This document shows positions 50,626 through 61,298 of a stretch of DNA of 64,000 nt, in pieces; the first letter of the stretch is position 1, and each line of letters starts with the position of its first letter. Both the position numbers and the translations under genes were made by a program. The notes under the pieces were generated by a model. It was not told the DNA's origin, did not search any database, and saw only the letters and a program-made list of their open reading frames with translations. The stretch is taken from assembly GCA_038025085.1 (NCBI GenBank), contig CM076146.1, positions 11,656,001 to 11,720,000 of the forward strand, written 5' to 3'. This DNA is from Tetragonia tetragonoides. Its lineage: Eukaryota > Streptophyta > Magnoliopsida > Caryophyllales > Aizoaceae.

Positions 50626-50749
50626 TTTTCGTGGATTTCGGACTCCTTTTGATCTGATTCTTTGCCAACAAATAGGATTTACGGGATGTCTAACGTCGTA
50701 TCCCCTTCTCAGACTTTTTAGCTCTCTCAAATTTCTCAAAGCTCCTACG

Positions 50750-50983
50750 ATGGTGAAGTCCTTTGAAAATTTGTTTGATGCCTGGTGTAAAAATCTGACC
50801 ATAGAAGATAAACTAGAATTGGCTCCGTATCATATTTCAACCTTATTGGCCCTAAGACCAACCAAAATTTTGTGGCCCCTTCTTCGATCTGCTCTGAATT
50901 ATTGGGATCCAGACTCGCATGTCTTTCGTTTTGGTAATTCTGAATTATGCCCTCTAGTTGAAGAATTTGCGGCAATTACTAAT
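50750..50983 (+). pseudogene. DUF7745-like gene, first exon only (element 2)
   Basis: MVKSFENLFDAWCKNLTIED through CPLVEEFAAITN matches the complete copy at 60712 on the other strand almost residue for residue. It ends exactly where LTR B of element 3 begins (TGTAGAAGCC at 50984). It was therefore split by that insertion. Confidence 0.88.
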
Positions 50984-52305
50984 TGTAGAAGCCAAAAAAG
51001 CGTCTTCAGATTTCTCCGCAAAAACCCGATGATGAAAGGAGTAATTTATAAACTTGAACGCTATTTTTGCTTTAATAGTTAAGATAAGGTCTCAGGTTTT
51101 TCCTCTAATCACGTACTCCTTTATTCCAATCCCATTCAAAACCCCGTTCAACAGCTTTCCAACGACACCTCTCATGACTTTTTCCGACTCCTGGCTGCCA
51201 AGTTGCTAATTGGGGGTAGAACCGTCTTTAACCGCCCAAGGGTAAAACGATCTTTTCTTATTTTTCGGAATACAAAATTCATCTGGAAAATTAAAATAGA
51301 CTGGATGTCGTCATTATGACGACATCCAGCTGGCTCATCACAGTCGTCAGCGGCCCTGGATTAAAATCCAGAGCCGCTAGCGTCTGTGAGTTGAGCTGCT
51401 AGCGGCCCTGACCTGAGCCGCTAGCGGCCCTGAACCAACTTCCAGGCCCAACTCCAAAAATTTGGCCATTCTTCACCCGTCCAACCCTACTCCTTCGCCT
51501 ATAAATACAACCCTCCTCCCTCAGTTCAAAACACACAGTCTACAGTTGACACCCTCTATTCTCAGTAGTATTGACTCTGAGCTTCTCCCTCTTTCTTCCA
51601 AACTTGAGATCTTGTCTTTACTATTTCTTGTCAAACGTAGCCTACAGTTCAGGTACTAAACTCCCGAGGGCTCAAATTAAATCACTTGTCAAATTGTTTA
51701 CTTTCTAGTAGTCACAATGTAGATACCATGCTAGAATAACGTCTTTTATTGTTTCCTAAATATTGTCCTTTCAAGTATGTCTAGTCGTTGTAATGCTCAA
51801 CTTGACAATCAAATGCATGTCTAAACAAGGGTTAAAATAAATGTTGTGATGCTTGTGATGAACCAATTATAATAGTCTAAATCTAGGTTGTTAATCCGGT
51901 TTGTGTGGGAATCATGTCTTTAAATTATTAAACAAAATTGAGTTAGTAGAGGCCGTCATAAAATAGGCGAGTTGGGTGCCTAACACCTTCCCACCTCGTA
52001 CCTTCGCCCCCGAACCCTTTATTCTTGGGTACTCATATGTTTTATATGAGCGGGAGTCTTTCTAAAAACATGATCAGTTCACTTATCGCGCTATTGGGTT
52101 GTCCCTTCAGATTGTCCCTTCGGTTTGTCCCTTCGATAAAACGCCGATAGTAGATTTGTGACCTCTTTTATGATTTTTATTCAATTCAACTCTTTTCGAA
52201 AGCTTTTCTAACTCGACAGTTCCTTGAACTTATCTAAACCCCCAACTTACAAATTTTCTATAAGGACACACTCCGTGGAGCAGGTAGAAATCCCGAATCC
52301 TTACA
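50984..52305 (+). promoter_or_regulatory. LTR B (5'), with TATA box and palindrome cluster
   Basis: The 1322-bp LTR runs from TGTAGAAGCC to CCTTACA. TATAAATA lies at 51500-51507. GC-rich palindromes at about 51344-51434 include AGCCGCTAGCGGCCCTGA and two close variants. The flank CTAAT (50979-50983) is the candidate target duplication; the partner is not in the window. Confidence 0.88.
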
Positions 52306-52306
52306 G

Positions 52307-52324
52307 TGGCGACTTCACTGGGGA
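52307..52324 (+). other. Primer-binding site, element 3
   Basis: TGGCGACTTCACTGGGGA, identical to the site at 21267, begins one base after the LTR end. The leader to 53336 is non-coding. Its part 52920-53240 is A- and T-rich low-complexity sequence. Confidence 0.75.
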
Positions 52325-53336
52325 TTTATTTAAGAGGGTGAGACTCGAAAGTCAAGTTTGCTTAATTGTTTAATAACATGTTCCATATGTTGCATCATTT
52401 GCATGTGCTTTGGCACGACCTTTTGGCCCTTATCGACCCTCGAGGAAGTTTGTGTCGCAACTCGTACACAACCCGTATATCTAGAGGAATATACAGTTGT
52501 CCTATCGTGCAAATCGACGCTTCCTCACCCATGACTCATAGACTCTTGTTGGTGAAAAAGAATTACAATTGATGTGTCGACTATCCGCCGAACGGAAATT
52601 GTCATTTGTCGTGGTAACCTCACAGGAGCCAAAATCCTCTAGCCCACATTCGTGCATTCGCTTGCTTGTTGTGCATGTGTCGTTATAATGCCCGTCTGAT
52701 CACATGTTTGCCTGTAACTATGTCGTTGTAATGCTTGCCTGAATGCATGAATGTCGTGACTGTGTGCCAACATGTACCAACGTGCTAGGAGTCTTTTCTT
52801 TTATTTTCAGCTAGTTCCTAATGCCCAAAAACGGTGCGAGAATTCAATTCAATGAACACTTGTCTTTTTCCCAATGATATATTCTATAAAAAGTCATGAA
52901 GATTTTCTAGGACCTTTTTAGCAAACAAAAAAAAGATCAGTCATTCCAATTTCCCCTCTCCCTTTTTCTATTTCTTCATTTCTTTTTTTTTTGATGTAAT
53001 CTAGATTCGGTCAAAAAAAATAACAAAAGCAAAAAAAGAAAAACAAAAAAAAAAACGGCAAAAGAAAAACAAAAAAAAAAAATTGCAAAAGAAAAGAGCC
53101 GCTGAAAAAATAATAAAAAAATCAAGGACTGAAATTTTTTATTTTTTATTTTATTTTTATCCCATTTTCCATTTTCTTTGAGTTTAAAAGAATAAAAAAA
53201 TAAGGTAGTCTATCTTTTCTATTTTTCTTATTTTTCGTTCATCAACATTATTTTTTCTATGTGTGGGTCAGCATTTTTCTTAGATAACAGTCTCGTGTCC
53301 TTTTTTATTCTAAATGCTCATCTACTCGTTCAGATC

Positions 53337-54319
53337 ATGCCAGGGTGTAACAAGCGTTCCTCAGCTGAAGATACACAGAAAGAATCTCTCCTCATGCCAA
53401 GGTCAGAAGTGGGCCAGAGTTCTAAGAAGATCAAAACTCATTTTGTGACAATTGCATATCCAGTCCACGAAACTTCAAGAGAATCGGTACTTGATACTCA
53501 AGATGAATCCCTTGACTTGGGGGAACAATTGGACCGACCACTCCGAAAGGCCAAAATCCAAGTAGGCCTTGATCTTGATGAAACCCCAAGCCTCGTTGAG
53601 TACAAAAGCACAGGCAAGCCAATCCAGGCCCTTGTTGAAGTACAAGACGATATCGAGCACCTAACCCAATATATAGTTATCTATCACTCAGAGATCAAAA
53701 GGCTACAGAAAACGGTCTCTGGGTTGGAACAAAGAATTAAGGCTCTAGAAGGTGACAAAGTTGTTCTTAATCAAGGGAAACCACGTTGGCCTCAAGAACA
53801 CATTTTTCAACAAATGAGGGCATATGGCTACATGCATTCAGTGGGGCCATCTATGAACTCATCCCAGAAAACGGGAACCCAAGTGTTTATTGTGAATACT
53901 GCCGAGTCTGTGGACATCACACCAATAACTGCAGGAATCTGAGGGATAAAATCCAAGCCTTCATTGATGAAGGGACTATGTGGCCCGCGCATCATTGGTT
54001 ATCCAAGGAAAGATCGAGCATCTCTACCCGTGGATTCCCGCCACTAGCAGTACCTATTCATGATGTCATGATAGATCTACTTCGCCGCGGAGATCTGCAA
54101 TTCTTGGAAGGAGTTTGGTCAGAAAAGGAAGATCATTACCTCTATTGCAGATATCATAGATGCTTTAGTCACCTCACCGAACAGTGCTACCGTTTGAAGT
54201 ATGACATCCAATCTGTCATTAATTCTGGAGCCGTCTCTCCTCCAAAGTCTCACATATTCAAGACCACAGTACGAAGGTATGAACCGCAACTTGAAGTCAA
54301 CGTGCTCAAAATAGCTTAA
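53337..54319 (+). pseudogene. Gag-like region of element 3
   Basis: It starts at the ATG at 53337 (MPGCNKRSSAEDTQKE). A short coiled coil follows (IKRLQKTVSGLEQRIKALEG). After a frameshift near 53880 come two zinc knuckles: CEYCRVCGHHTNNC (CCHC) and CRYHRCFSHLTEQC (CHHC). The usual capsid segment seen in element 1 between coiled coil and knuckles is missing. The frame ends at 54319. Sequence beyond it still reads HVNGFLKKQGYIPGMG, which continues after the LTR C insertion as LGKNGQGP. Confidence 0.7.
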
Positions 54320-54551
54320 GCACCATTCATACCACACTCAAACCCTCACGTTAATGGTTTTCTCAAGAAGCAAGGGTACATACCCGGTATGGGTGTAGAC
54401 ACCCAAATGTTTCCCCCTGGCGTAACGCCCAATGATGATAACCTTAATCATGTTAAAGAAACTAATGTCAATGCTCAACGTACTTGTGCTCATTTGAAAC
54501 CCTTTACAAAGCAAAGCACAAGCATTATTTCAGCAAAGCAAAATAAAGCAG

Positions 54552-54752
54552 GAGAGCGACGCAAAGCTCTGCGACGATGGGCTATTACAATTAGCACCAC
54601 GTCTGCAAAACAAGGCACGAGAGCGACGCAAAGCTCTCCGACGATGGGCTATTACAATTAGCATCATGTGTGCAAAGCAAGGTACGGGAGTGAAGCAAAG
54701 CTCTTCGACATCTGGACTATCGCAAATAGCACAGCGTCTGCATTTACAAAGC
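54552..54752 (+). repeat. 67-bp tandem array of the LTR C element
   Basis: Three copies start GAGAGCGACGCAAAGCTCT at 54552, 54619 and 54686, diverging in the third. It occupies the same pre-PPT position as the arrays of elements 1 and 2 but shares no sequence with them. Confidence 0.9.
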
Positions 54753-54891
54753 AGGTAACCCTGACCACAACGGCCAGGATTTACTTTTACCGCATATTTT
54801 CCTAACATAAAGCATTTTCAAAGCATTACAGGCATTTTTGGCAAATACTTTGACCGTCGCTTTTCCAAAACTCGGCCAAAGTGGTGGTTTA

Positions 54892-56779
54892 TGTAGACAC
54901 CCAAATGTGTCCCCCCTGGCATAACGCCCAATGATGATAACCTTAATCATGTTAAAGAAACGAATGTCCATGCTCGATGTACTTGTGCTCATTTGAAACC
55001 CTTTATCCATCCTCACTCAGGATATCATTAATTTTCATATCCACAAATAGCCATTTCCATAATCGTTCCGACGCCATCTCATTTGTCCCAAACGGACACC
55101 GGAGTCAAAAGTTATGATTTAATGAAGTTATGGGCTAAAAACAACGTTCTCATACCCGCATATCACGGTTCAAGACTGATTTTTAGCCATAAAAGGATTA
55201 TTTGGGCAATTATCCCACTATTATTGTATTCATATTTGAATTAGCTTTCCAATGAGGTATTATGGGCCAAAATCCCATTAGAACCGAAAGAGAAACGATC
55301 TGATGATCGATTGATGCGCTGAAACGGACACCTCTCTAGTGTTTGGGCCATAACTCATAGGATACTTGTGATATTTGAGCCCACAATATGTCAAAAGAAA
55401 GCCCTTTGAACACTAAATCCAACACACCAAGAATCAGGCCAATCATAGCTCAAACGAGCGATCCAACAGCGTTTTCATGCGAGCGAGGGGCGAATTTCCC
55501 CGCCGCTGGAGCTCTGGCGGCAGCCACTGGTTCCATGCGGCATTGTCAAGGCCGCCAGAGCCTCAGCGGGGCTCCGGTGGGCCGCTGAACACCGTTTTTG
55601 GCCCGGGAACCCTAATTTCCTATTCTTTTCGGCCCAATCCCTATAAATACTCCTCTAAACTCCATTTTTCGGGACCAACACTCATTATTACGGGATTCAA
55701 CTCAAGAGAATCCTAGTCTCTCTCTCTCTCCTCTATTCCATACAACCCTAATCACATTAATTCAAGCATTCTTCAAGCCTTATTCAAGAGTAAATTCATA
55801 CACAAGAATAAGGCAAATACAAGAGCAATTGACATTCAATTCTAGTGAAACAAAAGGTTAACTCAAGGGCAATTTTTTCAATCTTTCAAAACTGTTTTTC
55901 AAACCATGTTTTAGTTTGATTATAATTATGGTTGAGTTGTATATTATGTTTTGATTGTTTTAGTTTTTTTATTAATCATATGCATGTCTAGATAAATAAA
56001 TTGCATGTCTTAATTAGTTCATTGCATGATTAGAGTTACTGTGCATATTTTGATGCTTATTTAGTTTAAATCTAGATTAGAGCATGTTTAGTGTAAATTT
56101 TGCATCTTTGCATGATTAGCATATTTATGAAGCATATTAGCATATAATTAGGGGTTTTGCATATACTTAGCCCTAAATTGCATATTTGCATATTTTTACT
56201 ATTTTGTTTATATTTATTACTTCCATTGAAGTTGCTAACAATCTCATTGGTGTGCATATGCAATTTGGCGCGTTTACCAAGAACGGTAAGGTGGAGATTT
56301 ATTTCTTTTATATTATTATTGGTTTGGTTTATGCTTGCTAGCTAGTTAATATGCATGCAATTGGATAATATGAGCAAAGCGATAAATTTAGTAATTTGGT
56401 TTGTTCAACCCACCTAGTTAATTTAGGATCTTGGACGGCCGTACTTGTATGGAACCTTGCAATTTGAATTATGAATCAACATGGATGAGATTAGTAAAGG
56501 CCGTTAATTCAGGCGATTTAGATAGGATTCGTTTTATCTTTTTCGTACCCACACCCGGAACTCTATCTTTGGCCCCTTTTGGGTATGAGTCAATTCCCAA
56601 TAGGAATTGGGTGCACTTTTGATGGTTTCCAATTGTTTCCTTAAAAGTTGGTGGCGACTTCATTGCTTGCGAATTATTTCCCCTCGCACAATTAATCATG
56701 TTGCATATGACGTATTATTTAAGAACCTTTAATTCCAACTAAATATTTCAATTAGCGCCGAAAGGAGAGAGTTCTTACA
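54892..56779 (+). promoter_or_regulatory. LTR C (3'), with TATA box and GC-rich inverted repeats
   Basis: The 1888-bp LTR begins TGTAGACACCC after GGCCAAAGTGGTGGTTTA and ends TTCTTACA. TATAAATA is at 55642-55649. Upstream, 55498-55590 holds CCGCTGGAGCTCTGGCGG and the facing GGCCGCCAGAGCCTCAGCGG, a third flavour of the palindrome cluster. Confidence 0.85.
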
Positions 56780-56784
56780 ATGGG

Positions 56785-57717
56785 TCTGGGAAAAAATGGA
56801 CAAGGGCCCACCACCTTCAAATTCGAAGCCAAAAACAACTCCTTTGGACTTGGTTACAAACCTACTGACAAAGAAATCCACGATCAGGCTCTGAAACAAA
56901 GGAAACAATTTAAGGGAAAACAATTCATCCCACCTTATAGCCACACGCTAAATGGTCAGTTCATCATAAAAGGGGACTATTGCCCATACTACGAATTTCC
57001 CGAGCCGTACTATGACAAAGAAACCAAGGTCACACACCCGGGTTTTGAAATCTTCCAAGATTGCAACCAATTAGACGAGGAGGCACACCACCCCTCAAAA
57101 CCGGCAAGTCAAGATTGGACCAAAGCGCCAGGTAACCAGCTGCTAGGTCTCTTATTTGGCCAAGAAACTAGAACGGCTGAAGCTCCTGAGATGAATGAAG
57201 AGGTAATGGCTCTCAATGATCACAACTTCAATCCTGCAGACCTAATATATACTATTGGAGATGTCACGATGGGATGGCGCAAAGAAGTAAGTTGGACTGG
57301 CCCGAATGGACGTAAGGTCACGATATCACTAAAGAGGGACCAATGATGGGAGAATCTGATTCCGAGTCTCAGTCAGAGTTAGTGTCTAGCTTAGGTCCTA
57401 AGGATGAGTCAGGAGCGGGGAGTGTCCCTTTTACTTTTTCTAAGTCTAGTATCAATGTGAAGGGAAATTAAGATCCCTTTCTTGTTGTTTTTAATTCTAA
57501 TATCAATAAAATGAAAAATCATTCTGCTTATTCTTCGCCTTGTTTAGCTATTGATAAACCGAATGATGAAAATGAGTTGCCTAAAGATTTGATAAAAGCA
57601 GTAATCAGTCATGAACAAAAGACCTCTATTGTGGAGGAAACAGAGTTAATTAATTTAAGCAATGTAAGTAAACTTCACAAAGCAAGAGTACAAATTAGCT
57701 CTTTTACAGGAATTTGA
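56785..57717 (+). pseudogene. Post-protease linker of element 3, ending at RT deletion
   Basis: LGKNGQGPTTFKFEAKNNSF, LGYKPTDKE and LLGLLFGQETRTAEAPE correspond to 25060-25560 of element 1. HEQKTSIVEETELINL (about 57610-57660) is identical to 25850-25890. A stop at 57346 splits it. About 1.9 kb relative to element 1 is then missing, which removes RT, RNase H and most of aRNH. Confidence 0.8.
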
Positions 57718-57719
57718 GC

Positions 57720-59067
57720 CGCTGAACTCTCTCAATAATACCACTCTACAAAGAAGAAGTGAGCCAGCTTTCTGCAACAACCACAACACGGATCTGACCA
57801 TGGCTCCGATCGAAGAAGATCCCTGGTACCAAGACATCTTCAACTACATCACCAAAGGAATATACCCTCAACAGGAACCAATAAGAGCTCATGGTCCATC
57901 CGTCTCTTAGCGGCACAGTACATAGAATACAAGGGGGTTCTATACAAAAAGTCCCCCAACGGGGTCAACCTCAGATGCGTGAGCTCCGAAGAAGCCGCAG
58001 AGATCATGGACGAGGTACACAATGGTGTGTACGGATCACACATGAATGGTCGAATGCTCTCTAAAAAAGTCCTACGACTGAGTTACTATTGGACCACTAT
58101 GGAAAGAGACTGTTACGACTATGTCAAGAAATGCAAGAAGTGTCAGATATATGCCAATCTGCAGCAGATGCCACCCTCAATCCTCCTTAACTTCACATCC
58201 CCTTGGCCATTTTCCGCATGAGGAATAGATATCATTGGTAAAATCACCCCGAAAGGCTTTGGAGTACATGAATACATCCTAGTTGCCATAGACTATTTTA
58301 CCAAATGGGTTGAAGCACACTCCTATGCCATCCTCACATCCAAACAAGTGTCCAAGTTCATAAGGAACAACATCATCTGCCGATACGGCGTTCCGCATGA
58401 AATTATCAGTAATCATGGATCCCATTTCAAAGCCAAAACAACCACCCTACTAAAGAACTACAAAATCAAGCACCACAAATCATCCCCTTACCGTCCCCAA
58501 ACCAATGGCGTAGTAGAAGCCGCTAACAAAAACCTCAAGACTATCATCGAAAAGATGATAGAAAACTACAAAGATTGGCCAATAAAACTCCCATTTGCCC
58601 TTTTGGGATATAGGACATCCATAAGATCCTCCACGGGAGCAACACCTTATTCCCTAGTCTACGGAATGGAAGCAGTGTTGCCCATAGAAATCCAACTACT
58701 CTCCATGCGTATAGCCTTAGAGGGTGGAATTCCCGAAACCCAATGGTTACAAACCCGTTACGAGTAATTCATGTTCACAGATGAAAGATGCCTTAGGGCC
58801 CTAGACCATTCCCACATGTACCAACAACGCATGGCAAGATCATTCAACAAAAAGGTTCGACCTCGAAATCTGAAGGAAGGAGACTTAGTTTGGAAAGAAT
58901 TGCGTGCCCCTGTTACCGACCCCAGAGGCAAGTTTCGACCCAATTGGTCAAGTCTGTTCATCATCAAAGACATCTTATCAGGAGGCGCAGTCCGACTCAT
59001 GGACATTGACGACATCAAGTTCAGTCAGCTCACCAACATGGACCAACTGAAGAAGTGCTACGTCTAA
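57720..59067 (+). pseudogene. Integrase of element 3 (catalytic Asp mutated)
   Basis: It resumes in the aRNH-integrase spacer (QRRSEPAFCNN). A frameshift near 57900 follows, then a zinc finger (KCKKCQ) and a core with AIDYFTKWVEAHSY and GVVEAANKNLK. The C-terminal region ends QLKKCYV. The second catalytic aspartate is Asn (SNHGSHF, AAT at 58411-58413) where element 1 has SDHGTQF. A TGA at about 58219 replaces the tryptophan of the WGID-type motif. A stop also follows QTRYE at 58765. Confidence 0.85.
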
Positions 59068-59135
59068 AATAAAATAAAATAAAATAAAAAAAGAACTCGA
59101 AAATTTAAAATAAAAAAAAAAGTACACTAATTGAA

Positions 59136-59205
59136 CGAACTACGCTGGCCTGATTCCACACTGGATACATAGGTAACCCTTTTAAGGGGCCCGACCAAAA
59201 TCAAT
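59136..59205 (+). other. Conserved post-pol block, element 3
   Basis: CGAACTACGCTGGCCTGATT, GGATACATAGGTAACCC and GGGCCCGACCA match 29233-29300 of element 1. It lies directly between the integrase stop and the 3' end of the convergent antisense gene. Confidence 0.6.
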
Positions 59206-59389
59206 CCAAAATTCCATTCAACTCATTCAAATAAAAGGGATAATCTTTATTCAAACTGAACGAATAAGCTTACATTGAAAAAATTAAACTTCCTAAGGTT
59301 ACAAAAAAATGCAACTACGAGGGTTTAAGCTAAACAAATTCTTATTACTTTTTTTAAAAAAACTAGACTTGCTTTCTAAGAAAACTAAT

Positions 59390-60712
59390 TTAATCCTTCT
59401 TCCCTTTAGAAGGCTTCGTTGAAGAGTTCTTCTTTGAAGGACCCTGGCTTGAGGACGACTTATGATCGCTTCCTTGAGCTGGGGGCTTGCCTCTTTTTAG
59501 TACGTGATAGCCTTCCTCATAAGGCCCTTCCTTTCTTTTCTTGCTTCCTGGTCTTGAGTCATACTTAGGCTTTAGTTGGTCCTACTCCTCATGACGAAGG
59601 GCTTATCTCGCTTCTCCATCACTGCAAGAAAGCCAGTTCAAGTAGGTCTCAGAAACTTGATTCGAGGCAATTACCTGACGTACAGTCCAGCGGTCCCGGC
59701 TACGCCAATAATTTCCCCAGTCCCAAGCAAATTCGGTAGTCAGAGACAAGATAGGCAGTCTCGTAGTCTCCTGACGAGGGATAACCTGCTTCAACCCATA
59801 TTGCCTCATGACCCTAGAAGGAAAAAAGAAAGTACCCCTGTACAGACCCCGTATGGTAGTGTAAGGGACAAATTTGTCGCAAGCCACTAAGGAAGTCAAG
59901 CTCCACCAGGTCACATGCCAACGGATAACAGGTCCTGCATGGAAAAAAGCATCCCATTCAGCAAGGGTCTTTTCATCATATAGCCTATTCCTAACCAAGA
60001 AGCTAACAGCGGTGTAAGTTTTCTTTGACCAGGCTCGAGGGTTACGAGCTATTATCTTCTCTGGCGACTCTATCAACCTTAAATGCTCACATAACCTGAT
60101 TTGAAGCAGCAGGGGGCTGCCAGAAAAAGTTTCGTGAGACGAGATTTTCAACCTATCAAGCCCTACAATAGTTTCCCCTACAACTAGATGCAAAGGAGAG
60201 TGCCCTTCAGCCATTTGATTCACCAGTCGCAACAACGAGGCTCTACCCAAATTGGAAGACTCCGCGTTAGCAAACAACAGGTGGTTTAACAGGCAACGCC
60301 TATATATTGCATCCTTTTAAGAAGAAATCGCAAACTTTTCACAGAGTTGAACTAAGTCCACATCGACACCAAGAACCATGCTTTTGGCTTCTGGAGATGA
60401 CAAGCCTAGGGATTTCCTGTACTGATCACTAAAACCATCACTCAATACGGCAAAGCTGGGGGAAGAACATGACACATGTTAGTAATCGCAACAAATTCTT
60501 CAACTAGAGGGCATAATTCAGAATTACCAAAATGGAAAACGTGCAAGTCGGGGTCCCAATAGTTCAAAGCAGATCGAAGAAAGGGCCACAAAATTTTTGT
60601 TGGTCTCAAAGCCAACAAGGCAGAGACATGGAACGGAGCCAGTTCAAGTTTATCTTCTATGGTCAGATTTTTGCACCAGGCATCGAACAGGTTTTCAAAG
60701 GATTTCACCATG
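59390..60712 (-). pseudogene. Antisense DUF7745-like gene of element 3
   Basis: It starts at the ATG at 60712 (MVKSFENLFDAWCKNLTIED) and keeps ALNYWDPDLHVFHFGNSE. A frameshift lies near 60450, after VLPPALP. An in-frame TAA at about 60320 precedes a long intact stretch (FANAESSNLGRASLLRLVNQ, MRQYGLKQVIPRQETTR, WDWGNYWRSRDRW). The Lys/Ser-rich tail (SSTKPSKGKKD) ends at 59390-59392. The likely TATA box TATAAATA is at 60791-60784. It aligns in domain order with the gene at 29520-31089, although the proteins are clearly diverged. Confidence 0.75.
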
Positions 60713-60783
60713 GTAGAAGCTTTGAGAAATTTGAGGTAGCTAAAGTCTGAAAAGTGATACAACATCAAGCATCCCGTCAATCC

Positions 60784-60938
60784 TATTTATAGGCAAAAAA
60801 TCGGGTCAAAAGAAGTCAGAAATATGCGGAAAAGGCCAAAAACCAGAGCCGTCAGCGGCTCTGGCCAGGGCCGCTAGCGGCTGTCATCAGCGCCGCTAGC
60901 AACCCTCGTCTCCAGCCCAGCGCCGCTAGCGGCCCTGA
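60784..60938 (-). promoter_or_regulatory. Antisense DUF7745 promoter with palindrome cluster (element 3)
   Basis: TATAAATA (60791-60784) is followed upstream by AGAGCCGTCAGCGGCTCT, GGGCCGCTAGCGGC, GCGCCGCTAGC and GCGCCGCTAGCGGCCC at about 60843-60938. These are the same words as in LTR B (51344-51434). Confidence 0.8.
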
Positions 60939-61298
60939 CCCTGGCCCAGTCAATTTTTCTCCTGTCGCTCCAGCCCGCCCATTTGGTCACTTTCGCTCGG
61001 TTTAAGCCCAGTTTTGCATACGTACAACGGAATTACAAAGCCCGAGACTCTCTTAGTTTTCTTTTTTTTTATTATTATTTTTTTTAGGGGGTATAACATG
61101 TGTAATTTTTGCTTTTTCTTGCAATTTTTTACCTTTTTCATCGATTTATTAACTAAATTATGGCCTACTCTCTATTGTATAATACATTGCATACTTAGAA
61201 ATTAGACGGGCATAATCGAGTCATCATAGCATGCATATCATATAAAATGCATAGAAACAGGAGTTCCAAGTTTCAAGGCCAATGTTTACAAAGCTATC

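Larger units (their letters stand above)
41913..50983 (-). mobile_element. Element 2: Tat-lineage element, 3' part only
   Basis: Read on the minus strand it ends with a 3' LTR (43191-41913) preceded by the PPT-like AAAGTGGGGGCTTA. Moving right come tandem arrays (43820-44614), two PMD gene copies on the plus strand, then the first exon of a DUF7745-like gene, cut by element 3 at 50984. This is the order seen in element 1, mirrored. Its pol region is not in the window. Confidence 0.75.
54394..56779 (+). mobile_element. LTR C element, internally deleted, nested in element 3
   Basis: The target duplication ATGGG (54389-54393 and 56780-56784) brackets it exactly, and it splits the host frame GYIPGMG/LGKNGQG. 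It consists of the first 116 bp or so of the 5' LTR (54394-54510), a 67-bp array, a PPT-like tract and a full 3' LTR. Everything from the 5' LTR interior to the 3' arrays is deleted, at a short CTTTA/AAAG-like junction. Confidence 0.9.

Noticed and set aside
57663..57715. Possible Ogre-style intron (GTAAGT ... TTTTACAG) at the RT deletion point of element 3
   Set aside because: Only about 50 bp long, and the sequence aligns with coding sequence of element 1 (YQEACQVRIGLSLS region). The RT loss is a genomic deletion beyond it.
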